Of a stretch of DNA of 64,000 nt, positions 32,347 through 40,252 are shown in pieces. This DNA comes from an uncultured Anaerolineae bacterium (GTDB lineage: Bacteria > Chloroflexota > Anaerolineae > Promineifilales > Promineifilaceae). A program made the translations under genes and the position numbers. A model generated the notes under the pieces. That model made no database searches. It worked only from the letters and a program-made list of their open reading frames with translations, and was not told the DNA's origin. Each line of letters starts with the position of its first letter. The first letter of the stretch is position 1. The stretch spans positions 80,777-144,776 of the forward strand of contig CAJQMR010000037.1 in NCBI GenBank assembly GCA_905479495.1, read 5' to 3'.

Positions 32347-34977
32347 TTATAAATCGGCGCGGGGAAGCGCAAAATAAAAAGTGGCCCCCTGGTTAACTTT
32401 TCCTTCAGCCCAGGTACGGCCGTTGTGTCGATTGATGATTTGACGCACGTTAGCCAGACCAATCCCAGTCCCTTCAAATTCATCGACGTGATGCAAGCGT
32501 TGAAAGACGCCAAAGAGTTTATCCACGTAGGCCATATCAAATCCCACGCCGTTGTCGCGGATAAAAAATGTGACTTCTTTGTCACTCGCCTGGCTGCCAA
32601 TTTCGATCTCTGCGGGGGTGCGCCCTTGCGTGAATTTTAAAGCATTGGAGATGAGATTAACCAAGACCTGCCGCAGCATTGCCCGGTCGGCGTTGACGGT
32701 TGGCAGGTCGGCAACCTGCCAACGTATCGGGCGGTCTCTCGTTTCTAACTCAAATTCCTGAATGATTTCTTGAACCAAAATGGTGAGGTCAATCAACGTT
32801 CTGGACAGGTCACTGCGCCCCATCCGGGAAAAGGTGAGCAGATCATCAATGAGTTGGCCCATACGCTTGGCAGAGTCAGAAATAGTAATCATGTAGTGCT
32901 GTGCCTGTGCATCAAGCGCCCCCTCCGTGTTTTTTTGCAGCAGTTCCAGAAAGCCATCAATATGGCGCAGGGGTGCTCTCAGGTCATGCGAAACCGAGTA
33001 GGCAAACGCCTCGAGCTCTTTGTTGACCGCTTCCAATTGGGCGGTGCGTTCATGGACGCGCTGTTCAAGCTCTTGGTTGAGCTGGCGAATCTGTTCTTCT
33101 GCCTGTTTGCGCTCGGTAATGTCACGGGCCAAAGAAACTGCATACCAGCGGTCGCCCAGCCAGAACGGGCGCACACGGACTTCAACTGGGAACACTTCCC
33201 CATCTTTCCGGCGATGCCGCGTTTCAAAGGTAAGCATTTCTCCGGTACTCAGCCGCTGTCTGTTCTGGTCAATGTAGGCGAGATCTGGACCGGCATCAAA
33301 CTCATGGATTGTTGCCCCTACCAATTCCTCGCGGCTATAACCCAGACTCGTGCAAGCCTGGCGGTTTACATCTAGAATTGTTCCTACTTCGTCGCTGTTG
33401 TGTAAAAATATGGCATCGGCTGCGTGGTCCACAACGTTACGGTAGCGGATTTCGCTTTCACGTAGGGTTTCCTCGGCTTGTTTCCGGGTGAGTAGATGAC
33501 CCAACGTTGTGGCATATAGCCGCAAAATCTCCAGCCGACGTCCCCTGATAGGCTGGCCTGTGAACAGGTTGTCAACATGGAGAACGCCGATCACTTCGTC
33601 GCCATCCCATAGTGCAGCTGCGGCCGTTTCCCCTTTACCCACTTCCTGGCCCAGGTGATCGCGCAAAGGAAGATGCTCGACTAAAGCTGCTGGTTCCTTT
33701 TGAGAGAAAACGCGCCACGATAATCCTTCCTGCCTGAACTCAACTTGCGCATCTCGCTCGTCGCGCAGTTCGCCATGTTCATCGGTCCCAAACGAACCGC
33801 GCATGATGCCCAGCTGTTCCTCAATGAACCAGATACTGACGCGGTCAAATCCCAGGCGTGACCGCCCCAATTGAACGGCCTGTCGGCATAAGTCATCGGG
33901 CGATTTGGCCTTAGAGAGCTGGTTGGTGACTTCCTGCAATGCGGCTAACAGTTTGTTGAATTGTAATTCAGCCTCACGATTACGCAGAAAGGCTGCTTCT
34001 ACCTGCTTGCGTTCGGTAATGTCTAGCAGTGTGCCGATCACGCCGATTTTTCCACGATACTCGATCCGGCGCCCATGCACGTCAACATTGATCACTGAAC
34101 CATCTTTACGCAAGCCTCGGAAATCATAATGGAAGGTCTCCTCTTCGCCTTCGATGCGGCGGCGGAGGTTCTCAGCTACCAGGGGCCTGTCTTCTGCATA
34201 AACCAGGTCCATTGGGCCAAGTTTATCGGTCATTTCTTCCACTTCATAACCGAATATGTGTGCCAGGGCTGGATTTATGTAGCGAAACAGGTTTTTCTGG
34301 ATGAGGTAGATGCCAGTAAGGGAGGATTCGGCCACTAGGCGAAAGCGTTCGTTGCTCTCATGGAGTTTTTCTTCGGTTTTGCGTTTGCTTTCTTGCAGTT
34401 CACGGAACAGCACAAGATTGGTCCAGGCATCAACTAGCCGCCGACCGATTTCTTGAAAAAGTTGCACTTCTGGCATCGTCCAAACACGGGGATAGGCACA
34501 TTGGTGCATTTCAAAGACCCAGGGTTTGCACGACTTTGGGAACAAGGCCACGGCGATAATTGATTGAACGCTGTGCTTATGGGCACGTTCCGCTGGAACC
34601 TGATGTGCAGACCCTTGATGAAATTGTATTGGACCAGCGGCATCCAGCAGAATTTGTGAAACGGCCGCATTTTCTGGGCTTTGTGGTAGTTCCAATCCAG
34701 TAGGCACGTCGCTGGGATATTCCGGTTGGGCGCGATCCATCAGCAATTGCCAGCTAGCTGCTTCTGGGTCGCAGGGACATGCCAGCCAAGCTCGGTCGCA
34801 GTCGAAGATCGACAAAAGCTTGTCAAATACGTTACTCAGCGCTTGTTCCTGATCGGTTGTTCCCTGCAAGGCGTCGTTGACCTTGTCCAGGTTTTCCAAA
34901 AACCAACGTAGTGTCTGTTGGTTCTGCGCTGCTTGTTTGCGCTTGGCAATTTCGGTCTGTGATTGTTTGTTGCTCAT
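32347..34977 (-). CDS. Soluble multi-sensor histidine kinase (GAF-PAS-GAF-PAS)
   Basis: 876 residues without membrane segments. Order: GAF-like (about 30-190, IFDCDRAWLACPCD), PAS (about 205-330, AESSLTGIYLIQ, ITERKQ end), GAF (about 345-500), PAS (about 505-630, VVDHAADAIFLHN), coiled coil, HisKA (SVSHDLRAPLRHIDGFLELL, phospho-acceptor His) and HATPase (LVNLISNALKF, DNGVGFDMAYVDKLFGVFQRL, GTGIGLANV). The phytochrome-type kinase core suggests redox, light or ligand sensing in the cytosol. It lies downstream of a stand-alone receiver and a second kinase on the same strand, so signal flow kinase to receiver is likely. Confidence 0.93.
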   Translation of the reverse strand: MSNKQSQTEIAKRKQAAQNQQTLRWFLENLDKVNDALQGTTDQEQALSNVFDKLLSIFDCDRAWLACPCDPEAASWQLLMDRAQPEYPSDVPTGLELPQSPENAAVSQILLDAAGPIQFHQGSAHQVPAERAHKHSVQSIIAVALFPKSCKPWVFEMHQCAYPRVWTMPEVQLFQEIGRRLVDAWTNLVLFRELQESKRKTEEKLHESNERFRLVAESSLTGIYLIQKNLFRYINPALAHIFGYEVEEMTDKLGPMDLVYAEDRPLVAENLRRRIEGEEETFHYDFRGLRKDGSVINVDVHGRRIEYRGKIGVIGTLLDITERKQVEAAFLRNREAELQFNKLLAALQEVTNQLSKAKSPDDLCRQAVQLGRSRLGFDRVSIWFIEEQLGIMRGSFGTDEHGELRDERDAQVEFRQEGLSWRVFSQKEPAALVEHLPLRDHLGQEVGKGETAAAALWDGDEVIGVLHVDNLFTGQPIRGRRLEILRLYATTLGHLLTRKQAEETLRESEIRYRNVVDHAADAIFLHNSDEVGTILDVNRQACTSLGYSREELVGATIHEFDAGPDLAYIDQNRQRLSTGEMLTFETRHRRKDGEVFPVEVRVRPFWLGDRWYAVSLARDITERKQAEEQIRQLNQELEQRVHERTAQLEAVNKELEAFAYSVSHDLRAPLRHIDGFLELLQKNTEGALDAQAQHYMITISDSAKRMGQLIDDLLTFSRMGRSDLSRTLIDLTILVQEIIQEFELETRDRPIRWQVADLPTVNADRAMLRQVLVNLISNALKFTQGRTPAEIEIGSQASDKEVTFFIRDNGVGFDMAYVDKLFGVFQRLHHVDEFEGTGIGLANVRQIINRHNGRTWAEGKVNQGATFYFALPRADL

Positions 34978-35212
34978 TTCAAGTTCTCGTTATCTGCGTC
35001 TTTTAAAGGGTTTTAAAGAAATGGCATGGAGTACCTGGAGGATGTGGCCGATTGCTCATACAATGCAAACTACCTAGGAGGCTTTGCTGATGCCTTCTAT
35101 TATGTTTGGGGGCTTCTATTATCTATCTTAGCGGAAATAGGGTAGGGAAGACAAGGGGAACGGCCGTTTCCCGAGAGTGCCTCTTAACTGCTTATTGGCG
35201 CTCGTTCAATGT

Positions 35213-35608
35213 TTAGGAAGAAGGGCGGTTAAAGCGGATGGCTAGTTGGTTTAACTGAGAGTAGCTAATTGGCTTCAAAAAAACAAAATCTGCCTGGGAC
35301 TGCAATGACGATGCCAGCAACGCATCGGCTGTAGCCAATATCACCCGAGTATCAGTCAGCCGTCTATCGGAACGTATCTGGTTCAACAGCTTTTCGCCAT
35401 CGATTCCGGGAAGGTGCAGATCCAGAACAACCACTTTGGGGATCACCTCGCCCAGCCGTTTTCCTGCTTTTGTGCCATCCTGGATAGACTCCGTATAATA
35501 ACCAGCTTGTTCCAATGCGGTTGTAAAAACCAGATTCTGATCCTTATTGTCTTCAATAATGATAGCTAAGGGCTTGGCAATAGGCTTTGTATCCAGGTTG
35601 ATATTCAT
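35213..35608 (-). CDS. Single-domain response regulator
   Basis: 131 residues forming one receiver domain: AIIIEDNKDQN (acidic pocket), VVVLDLHLPGIDG (phospho-acceptor Asp), ILATADALLAS (Thr/Ser switch) and FVFLKPIS (invariant Lys). No output domain is present. AAGGAT precedes ATG 35608. It is encoded between two histidine kinases and should pass phosphate between them or to another protein. Confidence 0.93.
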   Translation of the reverse strand: MNINLDTKPIAKPLAIIIEDNKDQNLVFTTALEQAGYYTESIQDGTKAGKRLGEVIPKVVVLDLHLPGIDGEKLLNQIRSDRRLTDTRVILATADALLASSLQSQADFVFLKPISYSQLNQLAIRFNRPSS

Positions 35609-35681
35609 TCAGTGATCCTTATTTGACTTGAGCACCCTCCGCGAAGGGCGAATGCGCTGCCATTTATGGCGAAACGGTTGC

Positions 35682-37061
35682 CTAATGACTGTTCGATACG
35701 GTGCTGCTTGTAACGGAGTGGCTCATCGTTGTTTGCAAGGGCAAAATGATGGTAAATGTGCTGCCGCTGCCAACCTTGCTCTCTACATGAACTGTGCCAT
35801 TCATGGCTGTCGTTAGCTGATTCACAATGGATAAGCCCAGTCCAACACCGCCAAATTCTCGCCTTGTTGTTTCGTCTGCCCGGCGAAACGGTTCAAAAAT
35901 GTAAGCCAGTGTTTCCTCTGAGATGCCAATACCGGTATCCTGAACCTGTAACAGCCAATGAGCCTCATTTTCCTTGCGAACGCAGATGTGAACATATCCA
36001 GACCTGGTGAATTTTATGGCGTTGACAACCAGATTAGATAAACATTGTTCGACTCTTTCTTGGTCACCTATCAAAAAGTCTGGCAAATCTGGGTGAACGT
36101 CAACTTTTAAATCTAACCCTTTGCGTTCTGCCAGCAGCAAACATTGTGAATACACTTTCTGGACCAATGTTTTAGGTGAGAATTGTTCTTTTTTCAGGCG
36201 TAGCTGCCCGGATTCAATTTGAGATTGGTCTAAAAGTTCGGCAAAAACCTGCTGTAGCGCCTGTGAATTATTGACGATGCGCTGGGTAATGTCTTGCTGT
36301 GCCGGGGTCAGGGGGCCATAAATGTTTTGATCCAGCATCTCTGACATACCCATCAAAGCGCCCAGGGGTGTTCGTAATTCATGGCTGATACGGGCAATGA
36401 GTTGGGATTTGAATTCGTTGGCCTCGGTTGCTTTTTGGGCCAGAATCTGTGTCTCCTCAATTTTTAGGGCTAGCTCTTTTTCATTGCGGCGCGCGCGCTC
36501 TAAGGCTCGTCGCAAACTATTAATGACCAGGGAAAGCAAGCCAACAACGCCGATAACCACCACAGAAAATTCGATCCAAAAGGTGGCCAGGGTAGCGTAA
36601 GTGGCAGCTGGCGGCATCAAGCCAAGCTCTTCTGCATAATACATCCAGCCGGTCACGGCAATTGACAGCAAACCAAAGACGATCCCGGCACGGGACCCCA
36701 GGAGCAGTTCGGCAATTAGAATGATGCCGAAATAGGCAGACATGGTTGAACCGCGAAAACCCCCGGCCTCATACGTGCCATAAGAGACCACCGCCCACAG
36801 CGTGAACGATAGGAGAAATCCGGCCAGATAGACCTGCCCGCGCCGCAGTAACATGAGCATTAACAATGCCCATATTCCCAAAAATAGCTCGATCAAAATA
36901 CGGCCGATTTCCGGTGTCAACAAAAAGGCTGGCACGCTAAATATCATCACCAAAACCATGACGGTAATGAGAATGATATGCAGCAGCCGGGCAATACGTG
37001 TCTTTTCTTCATCATTGGCAAAAACTGGTGGGGCAATCCAGCTGCGCAGTTGGGCTAACAT
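35682..37061 (-). CDS. Membrane histidine kinase with six-helix sensor region
   Basis: 459 residues. The N-terminal 200 hold about six hydrophobic helices (LLHIILITVMVLVMIFSVPAFLL onward) with no large extracellular loop, so the signal is probably sensed in the membrane. A coiled coil (ARRNEKELALKIEETQILAQ) leads to HisKA (ARISHELRTPLGALMGMSEML) and HATPase (LVVNAIKFTRSG, DTGIGISEETLAYIFEPFRR, GVGLGLSIV). The ATG at 37061 overlaps the glycosyltransferase stop by 7 nt, and the receiver gene lies 73 nt downstream, indicating one operon. Confidence 0.93.
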   Translation of the reverse strand: MLAQLRSWIAPPVFANDEEKTRIARLLHIILITVMVLVMIFSVPAFLLTPEIGRILIELFLGIWALLMLMLLRRGQVYLAGFLLSFTLWAVVSYGTYEAGGFRGSTMSAYFGIILIAELLLGSRAGIVFGLLSIAVTGWMYYAEELGLMPPAATYATLATFWIEFSVVVIGVVGLLSLVINSLRRALERARRNEKELALKIEETQILAQKATEANEFKSQLIARISHELRTPLGALMGMSEMLDQNIYGPLTPAQQDITQRIVNNSQALQQVFAELLDQSQIESGQLRLKKEQFSPKTLVQKVYSQCLLLAERKGLDLKVDVHPDLPDFLIGDQERVEQCLSNLVVNAIKFTRSGYVHICVRKENEAHWLLQVQDTGIGISEETLAYIFEPFRRADETTRREFGGVGLGLSIVNQLTTAMNGTVHVESKVGSGSTFTIILPLQTTMSHSVTSSTVSNSH

Positions 37062-38365
37062 GGCACCATCCTCTGGCTAACCTGCTGGTAAACCTGGACG
37101 GTTTCGGCTGCCATGCGTTCAGCGGAAAATGTGGCGTGAACGGCCGTACGTCCCCGTTGGGTATATTCCTGGCGCATCTTGGTATTATTCAGCAAGGTGG
37201 CTAGCTTCTCAGACAGGTCCACAGCGTCTTCTGGTATGTGCAGTAACCCACCGCCCGTTGCTGCTAAAAGCTCCGGGAAAGCACCATGCGCTGGCTGCAC
37301 CACTGAAACACCACTGGCCAACGCTTCCAAAACGGGCAACCCTTTGGGATCGCGGTAGATGGTTGGTACCGAAAAGACATCCAGGCTTTGCAAAAAGTCC
37401 AACTTTTGCTGTCTGTCTACCGTGCCGATGATTTCCACCTGCTCTTCGACCCCGGCCTGCTTGGCCCGGCGGCGAATGTCATCTACATAGGCGGCGTGTG
37501 CTTTACTCAGATAACCAGCGGCTCTAAGCCGCAATCCGGGGAATTGTCCCGATTTGTACAGGCGAATAAAGGCCTCTACCAGAAGATGCAGCCCTTTTTC
37601 CGGTGAAATACGGGCCAGGTACCCAATAGTTAAAGGGGTTCCAGGCAGTTTTCCGTTAAGTGCCTGGTAATCCTCAAGGGCAATCCCTGGCCTGACCAGC
37701 GTGATTTTGGCCGGATCAATGCCAATCAGATTGCCGAAATAGTCTGCGTAATATTGACTGATGGCAATAAAATGGTCGATATGAGCAGCATTTTTGCGAA
37801 TTAAGTCAATGGCCTGCTTGCGGTAAGATTTAGGCAGACCATCAAGAAAAATGTCTTCTCCGTGCAGGCCACAAACAACAGGCACGTTTAGCGCTTTTTT
37901 AATGGCCGGTACCGGCCCAGAAATGAGTGTGTTGGTGACATGTACCAGATCTGGCTGTAAATCATTTTTGAGCCAGTACACCATTTCATCGAGCAGCGCT
38001 TTTTGGTTGCCTGCTTCTCCACGCAGCATGGAGAGGGTCAATTCGGCATTTTGGACTGGATCTACAGCGGAGCCAACGTCGAAGTGGGGCATGAGGCGAA
38101 TGAGCGCCTGGGAACCGGCCAGCCTCATGAGTTTGTCACGCCAGAAGGAAGGGCGAGGATAACGCTGCAGCAAATAAGCTTCGATGCCACCATAAAAGAC
38201 ATGATTTTCACTGACGCTGTCCTCATCGACCCGCAGCGGTGTATACATGGGGATCATGCAGGCATCGTGACCGAGCGATTTCATGGCGGCAACTAAGGTG
38301 TTATCGCGCATGCAGCTGCCACAGTACATATTGGCAGCGCCCGTGGCCAGATAAGCATACCTCAT
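37055..38365 (-). CDS. Glycosyltransferase family 4 (GT-B fold)
   Basis: 436 residues. The C-terminal glycos_transf_1 part is clear: IGYLARISPEKGLHLLVEAFIRL, VEIIGTVDRQQKLDFLQSLDVFSVPTIYRDPKGLPVLEALASGVSVV, where the E..(7)..E donor-binding motif reads DPKGLPVLEALASG. The N-terminus MYCGSCMRDN is conserved in a subgroup of these enzymes. It transfers a sugar from a nucleotide donor to an unknown acceptor. The start overlaps the methyltransferase stop by 4 nt (ATGA), and the end overlaps the kinase start, so methyltransferase, glycosyltransferase and kinase are coupled. Confidence 0.92.
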   Translation of the reverse strand: MRYAYLATGAANMYCGSCMRDNTLVAAMKSLGHDACMIPMYTPLRVDEDSVSENHVFYGGIEAYLLQRYPRPSFWRDKLMRLAGSQALIRLMPHFDVGSAVDPVQNAELTLSMLRGEAGNQKALLDEMVYWLKNDLQPDLVHVTNTLISGPVPAIKKALNVPVVCGLHGEDIFLDGLPKSYRKQAIDLIRKNAAHIDHFIAISQYYADYFGNLIGIDPAKITLVRPGIALEDYQALNGKLPGTPLTIGYLARISPEKGLHLLVEAFIRLYKSGQFPGLRLRAAGYLSKAHAAYVDDIRRRAKQAGVEEQVEIIGTVDRQQKLDFLQSLDVFSVPTIYRDPKGLPVLEALASGVSVVQPAHGAFPELLAATGGGLLHIPEDAVDLSEKLATLLNNTKMRQEYTQRGRTAVHATFSAERMAAETVQVYQQVSQRMVPC

Positions 38366-39033
38366 GGTGATTTACCCTTTTGGGCCAGGATAATTTCTAC
38401 CGGTAGGCCCCACATTGACAGTGCAGCGACGTCTTGGATGTTAAATCCGGCGGTGGTGAGATCGGTTTGGGCGTAAATGGGGCGGCAATCGACGGCGACG
38501 GGCATTTTTTCGTGGAACCATTCGTAAATTTTTACGGCCGTTCCAGCTTTCTTCACCATCGACACCACAGACAGACGCCCCCCGGGCCGCAACACACGAT
38601 AACATTGATCCAGGACGATGGGGATTTCAGGCGAGTCAAACAGTTCCAGCGTGAAGCTCATAAATACGCCATCAAACTCGCCAGCGGCAAAGGGCAGTGC
38701 TGCGGCATCGCCAACGCGTAAATCGACGCGATCTAGCAAGCCGGCCTGACGTAGTCTCTCCCGGGCAATCGTTAACATGCCCTCGGACAGATCGATGCCA
38801 GACACGTTGCCAGTCTCTCCCACAGCCTGAGCCAACGCCAGCATACAATGCCCAGTGCCAAAGCCAATTTCCAATATGCGTTCACCGGGGCGTGCCGCCA
38901 GTTTTTGCAAACCAATGTCGCGGTACTTCTTTTCGGTGCTGCCCGCAATGATGTCATACCAGCGACTCAACCGATCGTAGTTGGCCCTGGCTTTCTCTTT
39001 AGAGCGTACGACCCGACTGACAGGCATGCTCAT
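38362..39033 (-). CDS. UbiE-like SAM-dependent methyltransferase
   Basis: 223 residues. Family blocks: KARANYDRLSRWYDIIAG, ILEIGFGTGHCMLALAQAVG (SAM motif I), VSGIDLSEGMLTIARERL and VLRPGGRLSVVSMVKK. The arrangement is of the UbiE/COQ5-like group, often acting on lipids, quinones or polyketides. AAGGAAGG lies upstream of ATG 39033. It is the first gene of a coupled cluster with a glycosyltransferase and two-component genes, hinting at a small glycolipid or secondary product controlled by that system. This is inference. Confidence 0.9.
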   Translation of the reverse strand: MSMPVSRVVRSKEKARANYDRLSRWYDIIAGSTEKKYRDIGLQKLAARPGERILEIGFGTGHCMLALAQAVGETGNVSGIDLSEGMLTIARERLRQAGLLDRVDLRVGDAAALPFAAGEFDGVFMSFTLELFDSPEIPIVLDQCYRVLRPGGRLSVVSMVKKAGTAVKIYEWFHEKMPVAVDCRPIYAQTDLTTAGFNIQDVAALSMWGLPVEIILAQKGKSP

Positions 39034-39256
39034 AAAAACCTTCCTTTGGGTGTGAGAACGCTCCCCCTCTCACCTGGTGTGTGGGCCGTTTTGGAGAAGT
39101 TGATGCTAAACGGCCGTTTCCCTTTCGCGTCAACACACCCCATACAAACAGTACAGGGAAGGACACCACTTAAAGGGTATCAGTGACAACGACGAAAAGT
39201 CAATCGGGTCACCTGCAAACTTACTACAAACTTTTTTGATATAGGTGGGACTTGGG

Positions 39257-40153
39257 TTATTTTGCGGCCAATAACCATGCCTTCAGCGGATCATGAATAG
39301 CAATATCCTCTACCTGAGTGGGATCCAAAGAACGTTCTTCATAGGTGAGACAAACGAGATCGTTTAGGGCCTTGGCACGGCGTGCGGCTGGCACAGATTG
39401 GTGCAAATTGTAGGGGTAGTTGTAATCGGGCGGTAAGTTGCAAATCCGCTGAGGATCTAGTTTGGCAATCAACAAGGCGCTCCAGACAGCCTGATGCAGG
39501 AAAACTTTATGGCGCACATCCTGGCAAGCGGCCTTTTGATAAGCTTCATCGTTCACCAACGCCGTAAAATAGGCGAGCCATTGACGGAGCAGCCCCCTGG
39601 CTGGATTGATGGCAAAGGCGTGGGAGTTAAAATAGGCTCGAATGCGCTGCATGCCTACAAACGTTTCGACGGTACGTTGAACCTCAGTCAGCCCCACCGT
39701 TTCATAGATTTTTTGCCAAAAAGTGTCCAGCGGTTCCTCGGCTAGCAGCCCCACATTTTTAATATGCACAGGCCTTACGGCCGTATCAAATGATTGGCCC
39801 AAATCGAATAAAACCGGTGGTTTAACAACCAAACAAGTGGGATCGATCCAGATCAACGATTGCACTGTTGGCGGAGCCATTTCTTCTGCCTGGGCACAGG
39901 CAAACACTTTGTCGGCAAAGTAATAAGGTTTTAGGGTGTCTGGTATGTTTAGCGGGAGAATATGGACATTGGCGCTGGCCAAATTTTGGCAAGGTGCCGC
40001 TTGGGGATTGGCTTCAAAAAGCCAGATAGGATAGTCACTCAGGACACCGCCAAAGGTGCGAATACTGTTGATGAGAACACGCGCGTCGTCTCTTTCGCCA
40101 GATGAGCGAACCATCGTTAAGAATATTGCTTGATCTGCGGGTATTTTGTCCAT
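39257..40153 (-). CDS. Unknown protein, possible GT-A-like fold
   Basis: 298 residues, not firmly recognised. The pattern AIFLTMVRSS at the start, a central SLIWIDPTCLVVKPP (resembling the DxD-type strand of GT-A transferases, here D-P-T), and AYFNSHAFAINP recall nucleotide-sugar transferases that adopt the GT8/GT-A shape, but the DxD is incomplete. There is no signal peptide or helix. ATG 40153 with GGGAG upstream is preferred to 40228. It precedes the methyltransferase cluster on the same strand, and the GT39-like gene lies upstream of it. Confidence 0.65.
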   Translation of the reverse strand: MDKIPADQAIFLTMVRSSGERDDARVLINSIRTFGGVLSDYPIWLFEANPQAAPCQNLASANVHILPLNIPDTLKPYYFADKVFACAQAEEMAPPTVQSLIWIDPTCLVVKPPVLFDLGQSFDTAVRPVHIKNVGLLAEEPLDTFWQKIYETVGLTEVQRTVETFVGMQRIRAYFNSHAFAINPARGLLRQWLAYFTALVNDEAYQKAACQDVRHKVFLHQAVWSALLIAKLDPQRICNLPPDYNYPYNLHQSVPAARRAKALNDLVCLTYEERSLDPTQVEDIAIHDPLKAWLLAAK

Positions 40154-40252
40154 AATGGCTCCCAAAGCAAACGAATCTAAGGGTATAGATACCTGGATAG
40201 TATACAAATTGGCCTTTACCTGGGTCAACTTTTTATGGCTGGCACGAGGCGC

